A DNA stretch of 64,000 nt from Achromobacter pestifer (GTDB lineage: Bacteria > Pseudomonadota > Gammaproteobacteria > Burkholderiales > Burkholderiaceae_B). Where the stretch lies: assembly GCF_013267355.1 (NCBI RefSeq), contig NZ_CP053985.1, positions 5,580,001 to 5,644,000 on the forward strand, written 5' to 3'. Every line of letters starts with the position of its first letter. Position 1 is the stretch's first letter. This document shows positions 23,262 through 32,100 of the stretch, piece by piece. Position numbers and translations under genes: made by a program. Under the pieces are notes generated by a model. The model saw nothing but the letters and a program-made list of their open reading frames with translations, searched no databases and was not told where the DNA came from.

Positions 23262-24731
23262 TCACAGCTGGGATCGCACTGCACGCAGGAAGCGCACGAG
23301 TTTCATGGACCGATAGGCAACAAGGGCAGTGCTCGCTGTCAGCAACAGACCCAACACAAATATTGAATCGAACTTGTCGGACAGTTGAAGCAGCATCAAG
23401 GGTGGAACAAGGACCGGCAGGACGAAGATGGTAAGGCCGGTGAGCAGACGGGAGAGCGGGTCGCCGAACAGCCCCATCCACGGGTAATCGGCTGCGCTTT
23501 TATCGACACTTCGCCCTTTGCTTTCGGTGCTTCGCTGACGCAGCATAGTAAGGTTGGAAAGCAGGAATAAGGAGAGCGCGAAGCATGCGATAGGCGAGAC
23601 CACCCTAACGGATCTCTCTTCCACCCGCACCCCGCCCAGATCTATTGTCTTCATGCTCTCAACCTTCTTTTTGTGAAGGTAAGTCACCGCTTCTTTGGGC
23701 GCCAGGTTTTCTATCTCAAGCCAGACCGGATCCAGATGAGGCAAGCCCATTATGTTCTCCCCTGGTAGGCAGCTATCGGAATATTCCTTCGCGATCCTTT
23801 TGGTACTCGTGTACTCGTCCCTAGCGGCTTTGAAGACAGTCTCGAGGCTACCCGCATTCCACCCAGCGTCGCGATTTTCCTTGCCATGTTTCCTGGCCCG
23901 TGCGATCGCGTCATTGCGAAGGATAAGCCGCTTTTGGCACCGATCCTCCATCCATGCGTGCATCGGCTGAAGGATGAGTCCCAGAGGCCGTGTGTGCCCA
24001 CGGGCCTTTGCAACGAGATGGCTCTCCTCCACTCTTGCACGGAAGAGTTCATGAGACGATTCGGTTATATCGGCGATTTCCATCCGCCCGCGAGGCTCTC
24101 CCGCACTGTACGTTATCTCCTTGTCGGCCTTCTTAAAGGTCAGGATTAGGTGCCATTCTTTGCCTGCTGGATCCATTGGGTTCACAAGACCATGGCGATC
24201 CAGTCGACGATCATTCACGAGCGGGAATACTCCCGCGGCATGCAAGGAAAAGCCATCTGGAAGAGGTTCGCACGAGGCCAGATCATCGTTGTCGTCCAGA
24301 CAGCGAATTTCTCCGTGCCTGCCGTTGATGCGATCTATCCACTCCACCACGTCGGTGTCGTGCGGCAAAGGTACTCTTGGAAGCTGCATGTCCTTAGAAA
24401 GGCTTGCCAGTTCGGTAAATGTCAAATTTTCACTCGCTTCGCGCGCGAAAATCGGAGCGTGGTAGGTGAAGTCCTCATCAACTTTCACGCCGTGAGCAAC
24501 GAACAAGCTTTTCACGGCAATCGTGTCGGCGGCTGACTTGCCTCCGCGTTCGACCGAAGGAAAGAAGCGTGCCCAGGCATCATGGGAAAAATCAGAGACA
24601 AATTGCGCTTCCATTTGTGCGGAGTGATATTCGTCGGCATCTCTCGGAGAAAGCGCGAATGCCAGAATGGCGGCTGTTGTGGCGATCAGCATCCAGTGCG
24701 TCGTGCGCACACTGGAAATGAACTCTTCCAT
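23262..24731 (-). CDS. Membrane protein of unknown function
   Basis: A 489-residue protein with one membrane segment near the N-terminus (THWMLIATTAAILAFAL, about 10-28), a soluble charged region of about 350 residues, and three hydrophobic segments at the C-terminus (SPIACFALSLFLLSN, LLTGLTIFVLPVLVPPLMLL, FVLGLLLTASTALVAY). The large loop is probably outside the cytoplasm. The frame is open upstream to 24881, but the ATG at 24731 is preceded by GAGGGGAA at a good distance. No family recognised. It is divergent from the amidase-like and protease/hydrolase genes, with a palindrome between them, so it may belong to the same module. Confidence 0.7.
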   Translation of the reverse strand: MEEFISSVRTTHWMLIATTAAILAFALSPRDADEYHSAQMEAQFVSDFSHDAWARFFPSVERGGKSAADTIAVKSLFVAHGVKVDEDFTYHAPIFAREASENLTFTELASLSKDMQLPRVPLPHDTDVVEWIDRINGRHGEIRCLDDNDDLASCEPLPDGFSLHAAGVFPLVNDRRLDRHGLVNPMDPAGKEWHLILTFKKADKEITYSAGEPRGRMEIADITESSHELFRARVEESHLVAKARGHTRPLGLILQPMHAWMEDRCQKRLILRNDAIARARKHGKENRDAGWNAGSLETVFKAARDEYTSTKRIAKEYSDSCLPGENIMGLPHLDPVWLEIENLAPKEAVTYLHKKKVESMKTIDLGGVRVEERSVRVVSPIACFALSLFLLSNLTMLRQRSTESKGRSVDKSAADYPWMGLFGDPLSRLLTGLTIFVLPVLVPPLMLLQLSDKFDSIFVLGLLLTASTALVAYRSMKLVRFLRAVRSQL

Positions 24732-25032
24732 CGGGTTCCCCTCACTCATTAGGCGTAAATGGTCCCAGCATTTGCGCGTCCGCGCCCAGCACGGCCGAGC
24801 ACCTGCAGTTGCAGGTCGTTCAGTAAGTTGAACAGGAAAGCTCGCTGTCTCGGCCTTTCTTGTTCGGTATCCCGAGTGCACGCGGATTAATCCATCTGCG
24901 CTAATGAGTTATCCATTCACGCGAGCTATAAACTCCGAAGAATCATCGCTGCTGCAAGAACCCCGTCCTTCGTTGTGCAAACTCGCGAACACGATCCAAG
25001 TTCGATAACACATCACTTCGGGAAACTGCCCT
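24732..25032. promoter_or_regulatory. Divergent promoter region with palindrome at 24801-24816
   Basis: A 301-base gap between the membrane-protein gene and the amidase-like gene. It contains a perfect inverted repeat ACCTGCA-GT-TGCAGGT at 24801-24816, 70 bases from the membrane-protein ATG. The remainder is AT-richer than the flanks. No gene is supported here. Confidence 0.45.
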
Positions 25033-26481
25033 ATGCCGCGCTGTCCATTCGCCGTTTGGAAACCGATATCCGGTGGCTCTGGTCCGCATCTGGGCGGACC
25101 CTTCAAAATTGTCCACCACACCACGGAAGGTCATAGCGCCGAAGATGCGATGGCGCTCTTCCAGTCAAAACGGTCCGACCCCCATTTCACTGTCGACGCG
25201 AGCCACATCTACCAACATGTGGACACCTCCGAGGGTGCGCGGGCGCTGCGCAACAAGGCGGGCGGCGTGCAGACCAATCGTGATTCGGCTGTGCAGATCG
25301 AACTGGTGGGCTTTGCCCACCTGCCGAAGGACATTGCCGCGCTGACCAACGTGGCTCGTTTGTGCCGATGGATCGAGCGCACGCACGGCGTGCCGCGCGA
25401 ATGGCCGTCGGGGCCGCCCAAGCCGGCCAGGAACGGCCATGACCCGGGCGACCACAATCGTGATGAGAAGACCTGGGACACACGTGGGGGGCACTATGGG
25501 CACTGCCATGTTCCCGAGAACACCCACTGGGATCCTGCCTACTCGGCACAAGAGGCAACCTTCGTGCTTAACGCCGAATTCGGCAGCGATGATTCACTGG
25601 TCTCGGCAGTGCCGCCGTCCCAGCCCACACGCCGGACTGCCGGCGCCGGCAAGATGCGCGCCGTGTCGACCATGCCCGACCATGATGACGTGATTCGTGG
25701 CGTGTCGGCGTATATCCGCGACCTGGCGTTGCCGCCACAAGCGTTGTCCCGATCGGTCGCAGTGCGCCCGATGAAACGCCGCGAAGGCAATCGGATGCTT
25801 GCCGGCCTGGCGACTGTCGCCGCGGACAAGCAAGAGGCGGCGATCAATGTGGGCAGCCTGATCGGCTTCGTCGCGGGACTCGGCGCGGACGAGAAGGACG
25901 ATGTGCAGTATTCCGTGCAACTCGCACAGCGCGCCGCCAGCGGAAAGTTCGATCGCTTCACGCAGACCCAGGCCTGGTACGGGGCGTACATGGAGGTGCT
26001 GGAGAACCTGGGGTGGGCAAGTCAGTCGTTGGCGTTTACATCGGTCGAGAACAAGAGCGGCACCTTCATGATGGACAAGGCGGCGTTGGAATTACTGGTT
26101 GCGGTGGCCACTGGTAACCAGTTGGCCATCTTGCGTGCGGGCGTCGAGGCCTTGAAAGAGGTGGCCAATGATGATGGTGCGATCGAGTTTTTTGACTTCC
26201 ACGCGTCGGAACAGAGCACCGGAAATTTCCAGTTGGGGGCCGTGGAACGCGAGGAGAACGACACGTTATCGATGGCGCTGGGGGCTTACTACTTCCACGC
26301 GGCCGACCAACGCAAGAAGTTCCTGTTTTTCAAATGGGGCGCCAACAAAATCAATTTCTGGGCGGCCGTCCAGCGTTTGACGCTGAACCGGTCTCTGTAT
26401 TCAACCGTGCGGGATGAGGTGAAAGCGAAGCTTGCGGACGCGCCTGCCTATGTGGTCGGCCTGAAGCTTGGAAAGCGATAA
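25033..26481 (+). CDS. Amidase_2/PGRP-like N-acetylmuramoyl-L-alanine amidase domain protein without signal peptide
   Basis: A 482-residue protein. Residues about 20-185 look like a peptidoglycan amidase (Amidase_2/PGRP fold). KIVHHTTEGHSAEDAM gives the first zinc histidine, HFTVDASHIYQHVD is the typical second strand, and GGHYGHCHVPENTHWDP carries late histidines in place of the usual third ligand region. The C-terminal 290 residues (from about 190) are not recognised and end VVGLKLGKR. No signal peptide is visible, which is unusual for a cell-wall enzyme. It is followed after 23 bases by the papain-like/hydrolase gene, so the two form an operon. Confidence 0.72.
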   Translation: MPRCPFAVWKPISGGSGPHLGGPFKIVHHTTEGHSAEDAMALFQSKRSDPHFTVDASHIYQHVDTSEGARALRNKAGGVQTNRDSAVQIELVGFAHLPKDIAALTNVARLCRWIERTHGVPREWPSGPPKPARNGHDPGDHNRDEKTWDTRGGHYGHCHVPENTHWDPAYSAQEATFVLNAEFGSDDSLVSAVPPSQPTRRTAGAGKMRAVSTMPDHDDVIRGVSAYIRDLALPPQALSRSVAVRPMKRREGNRMLAGLATVAADKQEAAINVGSLIGFVAGLGADEKDDVQYSVQLAQRAASGKFDRFTQTQAWYGAYMEVLENLGWASQSLAFTSVENKSGTFMMDKAALELLVAVATGNQLAILRAGVEALKEVANDDGAIEFFDFHASEQSTGNFQLGAVEREENDTLSMALGAYYFHAADQRKKFLFFKWGANKINFWAAVQRLTLNRSLYSTVRDEVKAKLADAPAYVVGLKLGKR

Positions 26482-26504
26482 CTGACGATAGGCGGGAGAC
26501 AACC

Positions 26505-28517
26505 ATGGCAACACAGACCACTGCGGCAAAAGCGCGCGGATCGAGTAGTGCGGCTGCAGGCAAGACGAGCCGGATCGGCAGGGCCTCGACCAGCGCCAAA
26601 GGTTCCCCGCCGCGAAAGACCAGACTCATGCCGTTCCAGCGTGTGGCCAAGCCAGACGCATTCGATGAGCGGGACATCGCGTTTCGGCCCAACATCTCCC
26701 TTGCGCCCAAGCAGCAGTACTATCCGCGACGCACGCTCACGATAAAGAATCAAGGCGACACCAACGCCTGCACGGGCTTTGCGCTGTCGACGGTTGTCGA
26801 ATACTTGTTGGGCGAATCGGGCCGCGAGAACCAGCCCGCCATTTCACCCTTCATGCTGTATTCCATGGCGCGTCGCTACGACGAGTTCGCGGGCCACAAG
26901 GGTGATAACGGGTCCAGCCTGCGAGGCGCATTGAAGGGATGGTTTAAACATGGAGCCTGCGAGCAAGCGTTGTTTCCCGCCAAGGAAATGCCGCCGGCAT
27001 CGTCAAAACTGCAGGACGACTGGTGGTTGGACGCGGTGAAGCGTCCGTTGGGCGCCTATTATCGTATCGATACGTCGTCCATCAGCGCAATGCACGCAGC
27101 CATCAACGAGGTAGGCATCTTGTACGCGAGCGCGGGCTGTCATCCGGGATGGAACCGTGGCGTCGAGGTTGAAAACGACGTGGAAGATGGGACACCGTTG
27201 CCCAGGCCGCACTGGATCATTCCACAGGAAGAAAAGGATCGGACCCACCTGGGCCACGCGTTCGCCATTATCGGTTATACCGAGCTGGGCTTCATAATCC
27301 AGAACTCCTGGGGCCAAAAATGGGGCACGCGCGGCCTGGCCGTCCTGACCTACGACGATTGGCTCCGCAACGCCATGGATTGTTGGGTCGTGCAGCTTGG
27401 CGTGGTTACGCGCGAACACACCGAAATATCGGAGAGCATCAGCCTGCGCACCGTGGGCAATAAGGTCACCCTGGCTGCAGGCGAGGTGCTTCGCAACCGT
27501 GAGATTTCGCCCTTTATCGTTAATGTGGGCAATGACGGCCGCCTCAGTAGTAGCGGCGAATTCCGCACCACTCCCGACGACGTGCGTGCCATTGTCGATG
27601 TGCATCTGCCGGCCGCGCGCAAGCTATGGGGCATGGAAAGCAAGGCGCTCGACGTTTGCGTGTACGCGCACGGCGGGCTGGTCAGCGAAGCCAGTGCAGC
27701 CAAGATTGCGGCGGAATGGATTCCGCTGCTGTACGAACAGCAGATCTTTCCTGTCTTCATCATGTGGGAAACCGATTTCATCACGACGGTGATGAACATC
27801 CTGAAAGACAAGGTGAAGCTGTTGCCTATCCCTACGGGCGGTATCCGCGATACGGCGGAGCGCTATTGGAACGAGCGCCTGGAAGGCATGCTCGCGCGCC
27901 CCGGAACAGTCATCTGGCAAGAGATGAAGGAGAACGCAAAGGGCATGAGCCAATACAAGCGCGACTTGGATATCTATCACCCCGAGCAGGCGGCGATGGT
28001 CATGCTGTACCAGCACTTCCACGAGCACGTCGCAGCGGGCGAGGTGCGCTTGCACATCGTCGGGCACTCGGCGGGGGCCATCGTGGCCAGTCATTTCGTC
28101 AGTGAACTCGCCAACGCCGGTGGGAAGTTGGAATCGCTCAGCCTCATGGCGCCTGCAGTGCGAGAGGACGACTTCCGGACGCTGGTTGTCCCGCATCTAA
28201 AATCCAGGCGAGTGAAGCGCTACCAGCAAATGCACCTGACCGACCGCACAGAGGAAGACGACCCCACATGCGGGCCTTACCTTCGTTCCCTGCTGTACCT
28301 GGTCAGCGAATCGTTCGAGGGGGGTGTGCGCACGAAACTGCTCGGCATGGACAAGTACTTCAGCGTCTCCGGCATTCCCTGCGACAAGGTGTTCTTGTCG
28401 CCGTCCGGCAATGCCGCCGCGGTCAATGCAAAGCCACCGATCGTGGCCGCGTCCCACGGCGGTTTCGACAATGATGAAGGGGCCAGGCAGGCGATCGTGC
28501 GATTCATCAAGCAGTGA
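26505..28517 (+). CDS. Papain-like (C1) cysteine protease fused to an alpha/beta hydrolase
   Basis: A 670-residue two-enzyme protein. After a basic, low-complexity N-terminus (1-45), residues about 50-300 are a C1 peptidase. NQGDTNACTGFALSTV holds catalytic C89, GHAFAIIGYT holds H251, and IIQNSWGQKWGTRG holds N267. From about 380 there is an alpha/beta hydrolase with an oxyanion-type HGGL (390-393), the nucleophile elbow GHSAG with S522, and a downstream LMAPAVREDDF segment that may carry the acid. No signal peptide. GGGAGACAACC precedes the ATG. The upstream partner is the amidase-like gene. Protease plus lipase/esterase activity in one chain suggests a toxin or defence effector, but this is inference. 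Confidence 0.8.
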   Translation: MATQTTAAKARGSSSAAAGKTSRIGRASTSAKGSPPRKTRLMPFQRVAKPDAFDERDIAFRPNISLAPKQQYYPRRTLTIKNQGDTNACTGFALSTVVEYLLGESGRENQPAISPFMLYSMARRYDEFAGHKGDNGSSLRGALKGWFKHGACEQALFPAKEMPPASSKLQDDWWLDAVKRPLGAYYRIDTSSISAMHAAINEVGILYASAGCHPGWNRGVEVENDVEDGTPLPRPHWIIPQEEKDRTHLGHAFAIIGYTELGFIIQNSWGQKWGTRGLAVLTYDDWLRNAMDCWVVQLGVVTREHTEISESISLRTVGNKVTLAAGEVLRNREISPFIVNVGNDGRLSSSGEFRTTPDDVRAIVDVHLPAARKLWGMESKALDVCVYAHGGLVSEASAAKIAAEWIPLLYEQQIFPVFIMWETDFITTVMNILKDKVKLLPIPTGGIRDTAERYWNERLEGMLARPGTVIWQEMKENAKGMSQYKRDLDIYHPEQAAMVMLYQHFHEHVAAGEVRLHIVGHSAGAIVASHFVSELANAGGKLESLSLMAPAVREDDFRTLVVPHLKSRRVKRYQQMHLTDRTEEDDPTCGPYLRSLLYLVSESFEGGVRTKLLGMDKYFSVSGIPCDKVFLSPSGNAAAVNAKPPIVAASHGGFDNDEGARQAIVRFIKQ

Positions 28518-28719
28518 TTGGGTAATGAGTGTCCAAGTCTTGCGGAATCGATAAAGCGATGCGCTGTCGACGCCTCGCTTTGTTTCTCGCTGATTAGTTG
28601 ATGATTGGTGGATGGCTATTTGCTAGCCGCTCGTTCAGTCATAAGCGCCACGCCGCGCGCGCCCGCGCGCTTTGGTCGTTGACGCTTTTGCCGAACTGGC
28701 TGGCGTAGGAAAGGCCGAT

Positions 28720-29432
28720 GCTGGCGCGCTCGCTTACAGATCACATGCCGCTGTACTGCCAGGAGAGCATCTTTGCGCGTGACGACCTGGCCCTGCCGCG
28801 GTCGACGTTGGGCCAATGGGTTGGCGTGTGCGGCGTACGCCTGCAGCCGTTGGTCGATGCGCTGCGAGCGGACCTGCTGTAGCATGGTGTGCTGCATGCT
28901 GACGAGACTCCGGTGCAGATGCTAGACCCAGGGAGCAGGAAGACGCACCGCGCCTATCTGTGGGCATACTGCCCGACAAACTTTGAGTCAGTGTGCGGTG
29001 TAGTCTATGACTTCGCCACCAGCCGCGCTGGTGAGCACGCAAGAGCCTTCTTGCTGGAGTGATCCGGGAAGCTCGCCAGCGATGACTTCTCGGGTTACAA
29101 GGCGAGCTTCGGTTCAGGCGTGACCGAGATCGGCCGCATGGCACACGCCAGGCGCAAGTTCTATGACTTGCATGCCAACAACAAGAGCCAAGTAGCCGAA
29201 CACGCATTGGGCTTCATCGGACTGCTGTACAACATCGAACGTGAGGTGGCGACGATTGCCCCCGATGACGGGCGCGGGATCCGTCAGGAGAAGGCCGTGC
29301 CGGTGGCCGAAGCGCTGCATGCCTGGATGATGGCGCAGCGCTAAAAAGTACCCGAAGGGTCGGCCATTGCCCGCGCCTTGGATTACAGCCTGAAGCGCTG
29401 GGTCGCACTGATGCGCTATCTGGAAGGTGGCG
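28720..29432 (+). pseudogene. Decayed IS66-family transposase (TnpC) remnant
   Basis: Translation of the forward strand gives stretches of IS66 TnpC: DDLALPRSTLGQWVGVCGVR, then HADETPVQMLDPGSRKTHRA, then DDFSGYKASFGSGVTEIG, MAHARRKFYDLHANNKSQVA and finally RALDYSLKRWVALMRYLEGG. In-frame stops interrupt it (after RADLL, after FLLE and after MMAQR). Both ends are missing: the N-terminal third is absent, and the sequence stops just before the end of the GlxA-type regulator gene. The 202 bases before it (28518-28719) hold nothing recognised. No terminal inverted repeats were identified. Confidence 0.85.
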
Positions 29433-29446
29433 AGGCGAAGCCGCCA

Positions 29447-30397
29447 TCACCGCTGTCGGAACTGCTTCCGATACCCCGCAGGCGACACCGAAAACGCCGC
29501 CGTGAAATGCTGGCGCAGCGATACCGTCGAGCCGAACCCCGTGGCCTCGGCCACCCGGTCCACGGAAAACCCACCCGTTTCCAGCAGCCGCTGCGCCGCG
29601 GCCAGCCTGTGGTTCAGCACCCATTGCGTCACGGTCGTGCCCGTCTTCAGCTTGAAGCGCCGCGTGAAATTGCGGCGGCTCAGCCCGGCCTCGCTGGCCA
29701 GGCGGTCCAGCCCCAGCGGCTCCTGCAAGTGCTCGATGGCCCATTCCATCGCGACGCTTATCGGGTCGCCGCCGTCCTCCCGCGTCAGCGGCCGTTCGAT
29801 GTACTGCGCCTGCCCGCCATCGCGGTGCGGCGCCATCACCATGCGGCGGGCCACCCGGTTCGCCAGCTCGGCGCCGTGGTCGCAGCGCAGCAGATGCAGG
29901 CAGCAATCGATGGCGGCCGCGGTGCCGGCCGAGGTCAGGATGTCGCCGTCGTCCACGTACAAGGCCTTGCGGTCGAGCCGGACCTGCGGGTACTTGCGGG
30001 CGAAGTCGTCGCTCCAGACCCAGTGCGTCGAAGCCGCGCGGCCGTCGAGTAGCCCCGCCTCGGCCAGCACAAAGGCGCCCAGGCACAAGCCGATGACCCG
30101 TGCGCCGCGTGCATGCGCCTCGCGCAAAGCCTGCAGCATGGTTTCGGGCGGGCGCTCGTCCGGGTCGCGCCAGGCTGGCACGATCACCGTGTCGGCTTCG
30201 GCCAAGGCCGAATAGTCGTGCGGCACATGGATATCGAAACCCGACATGGTCGCGACCGGCCCGACCGCTTCGGCGCAGACCAGTAGGCGATAGCGCGGCA
30301 CCCCCAGCCGGGCCAGGTCGTCGCCGAACACCATGCAGGGCACGGACAAGTGGAAGGAACTGATGCCCGCGAAGGCGACGACGGCGATGGTATGCAT
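29447..30397 (-). CDS. GlxA-type transcriptional regulator (DJ-1/PfpI domain + AraC HTH)
   Basis: A 316-residue regulator. Residues 1-175 are a DJ-1/PfpI-like sensor domain beginning MHTIAVVAFAGISSFHLSVP, with the nucleophile-elbow cysteine in VIGLCLGAFVLAEAGLL. The C-terminal 110 residues are an AraC double HTH (DRLASEAGLSRRNFTRRFK and VDRVAEATGFGSTVSLRQHF). The frame starts at 30439, but the Met at 30397 begins the first strand of the sensor domain. Such proteins activate genes for nitrogen- or carbon-compound use and usually act on the divergent neighbour, here the cysteine hydrolase. The IS66 relic ends immediately beyond its 3' end. Confidence 0.9.
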   Translation of the reverse strand: MHTIAVVAFAGISSFHLSVPCMVFGDDLARLGVPRYRLLVCAEAVGPVATMSGFDIHVPHDYSALAEADTVIVPAWRDPDERPPETMLQALREAHARGARVIGLCLGAFVLAEAGLLDGRAASTHWVWSDDFARKYPQVRLDRKALYVDDGDILTSAGTAAAIDCCLHLLRCDHGAELANRVARRMVMAPHRDGGQAQYIERPLTREDGGDPISVAMEWAIEHLQEPLGLDRLASEAGLSRRNFTRRFKLKTGTTVTQWVLNHRLAAAQRLLETGGFSVDRVAEATGFGSTVSLRQHFTAAFSVSPAGYRKQFRQR

Positions 30398-30548
30398 GGC
30401 GCGAGAGGCAGGAATGCGGATTTGGCCCGATCCTATCATTTATTGGTATTCGGGCCACTTTCCGGTTTTGGACCGATGGCGGATCCTTGATGCTGTTCGC
30501 CCGCATGCGTGAACTGCACACGAAACGCCTACAGATCAAGGACCTACG

Positions 30549-31166
30549 ATGAACAATCCGACCATCCGCGCCATCGCCGGCGCCACCGCTCCGCAATCGA
30601 TCGACCCGGCCAGCACCGCCTTGCTGGTGATCGACTTCCAGAACGAATACTTCAGCGGCAGGCTGCCCATCCCTGAAGGCCCCGCGGCTCTGCGCAACGC
30701 CGCGCAGCTCGTCGCCCACGCCGATCGGCATGGCATCCCGGTCTTCCATATCCAGCACGCCACGCCCGCCGGCAGTCCGGTCTTCGCCGACGGCAGCGCC
30801 GGCATCGAATTCCATCCCGATCTGCGCCCCGCGCCGGGCCATGCGGTGCTGCGCAAGTCCACCGTCAGCGTGTTTCCCAGCACCGACATCGACCAGCGTC
30901 TCAAGGCGGCTGGCGTACGCACGCTGCTGATCACCGGCCTGATGACGCACGCCTGCGTCGCCGGCGCGGCTAGGGACGCGGTGCCGCTGGGCTACCAGGT
31001 GATCGTGGCGGCTGATGCCTGCGCCACGCGCGACCTGGATACGGGCGCGGGGGAACAGGCCGCGTTGCCGCATGCGATGCTGCATCGTGCGGCGCTGGCG
31101 AGCATCGATGACACCTTTGGGGACATCATGACGACGAAGCAGGTGTTGGAGTTGCCCTTGGGTTGA
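30549..31166 (+). CDS. Isochorismatase-family cysteine hydrolase
   Basis: A 205-residue hydrolase with the family's catalytic triad: Asp in LLVIDFQNEYF, Lys in LRKSTVSVFPSTD and Cys in GLMTHACVAGAARDAV. The length is normal for the family. Members hydrolyse isochorismate, nicotinamide, ureas or biuret-like amides. The exact substrate cannot be read from the sequence. It is divergent from the GlxA-type regulator with a 151-base gap and is probably its target. Confidence 0.9.
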   Translation: MNNPTIRAIAGATAPQSIDPASTALLVIDFQNEYFSGRLPIPEGPAALRNAAQLVAHADRHGIPVFHIQHATPAGSPVFADGSAGIEFHPDLRPAPGHAVLRKSTVSVFPSTDIDQRLKAAGVRTLLITGLMTHACVAGAARDAVPLGYQVIVAADACATRDLDTGAGEQAALPHAMLHRAALASIDDTFGDIMTTKQVLELPLG

Positions 31167-31206
31167 CGGAGGAGGGGGCGCCAGGCGCTCCCTACCGCGC
31201 AGTCCG

Positions 31207-32100
31207 CTACGCGCCGACCTGACTCTCCGCCTCGCCGATCCGGAATACCTGAGATAGATCCCAGTCTCCCATGCCGCGCTGCACGGCGTCCTGCAGCAGG
31301 CGGCGTACTTCCGGCAGCACGCGCTGGACCGTGGCGCTCGCTTCGGCCAGTTCGGCAATCGCGTCTAGATCCTTGAGCATGACGCGCACCGTGCCGGTGG
31401 CATGCTCGGGCGGGGTCACCATGCGCGGCCATAAGGTTTGCAGCAGCACGGAATCGGCCCAACCGCCTTGCAGGGCCGACGGCAGGGCTGCGGTATCGAT
31501 GCCGCTGCGCTTGGCCAGCACGAAGGCTTCGGCCAGGCCGGCGAGCGTGGTCGCGACGATGGCCTGATTGGCGAGCTTGGTGGTCTGGCCCGCGCCGACG
31601 TCGCCCATGCGCGTGACGCGCGAGGCGTACGCGCGCAGCAAGGGCGTCACGGCTTCGATCGTGTCGGCCGGTCCGCCCGCCATGATGGCCAGCTTGCCGT
31701 TCGCCGCGCCTTCCGTGCCGCCCGAGACAGGCGCATCGATCCACACGCCGCCGGTTGCCGCCGTCCAGCGCCGGGCCAGGGCGCGCGTGAGCGCGGGCGA
31801 CAAGGTCGAATGGTCGATGAGGCAAGCGGGCGGCGTGGCGGCTTGCGCCAACCCGTGCTCGCCGAACACCACGTCCTCTACGGCTTTGCCGTCGCCCAGG
31901 CAAAGCAGGGCGATGCCCACGCTCTCGCCCAGCGCTTGAGGCGTGGCCTTGGCCACGGCCCCGGCAGCGCTAAGCGAGCCGAGCTTCGCGCTGGAGCGGT
32001 TCCAGACGGCGACCTCGTGCCCGCCGGCCAACAGCCGCAGGGTCATGGGTTCACCCATGCGGCCGATGCCGCAAAAGCCGATGCGCGGCGTCTTCGTCAT
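31207..32100 (-). CDS. NAD(P)-dependent 3-hydroxyisobutyrate dehydrogenase-family oxidoreductase
   Basis: A 297-residue beta-hydroxyacid dehydrogenase. The Rossmann loop is [13 protein letters not shown], the substrate-binding motif is [11 protein letters not shown] and the catalytic lysine is in [13 protein letters not shown]. Family members include 3-hydroxyisobutyrate dehydrogenase, tartronate semialdehyde reductase and threonate dehydrogenase. It is the last gene of the operon with the dehydratase, SDR and MFS genes. Its ATG overlaps the dehydratase stop by 4 bases. The setting points to a sugar-acid intermediate as substrate (inference). Confidence 0.9.
   Translation of the reverse strand: MTKTPRIGFCGIGRMGEPMTLRLLAGGHEVAVWNRSSAKLGSLSAAGAVAKATPQALGESVGIALLCLGDGKAVEDVVFGEHGLAQAATPPACLIDHSTLSPALTRALARRWTAATGGVWIDAPVSGGTEGAANGKLAIMAGGPADTIEAVTPLLRAYASRVTRMGDVGAGQTTKLANQAIVATTLAGLAEAFVLAKRSGIDTAALPSALQGGWADSVLLQTLWPRMVTPPEHATGTVRVMLKDLDAIAELAEASATVQRVLPEVRRLLQDAVQRGMGDWDLSQVFRIGEAESQVGA

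Noticed and set aside
29214..31358. Reverse-strand frame of 714 codons
   Set aside because: Overlaps the GlxA regulator and the cysteine hydrolase out of frame and has no coherent domain.
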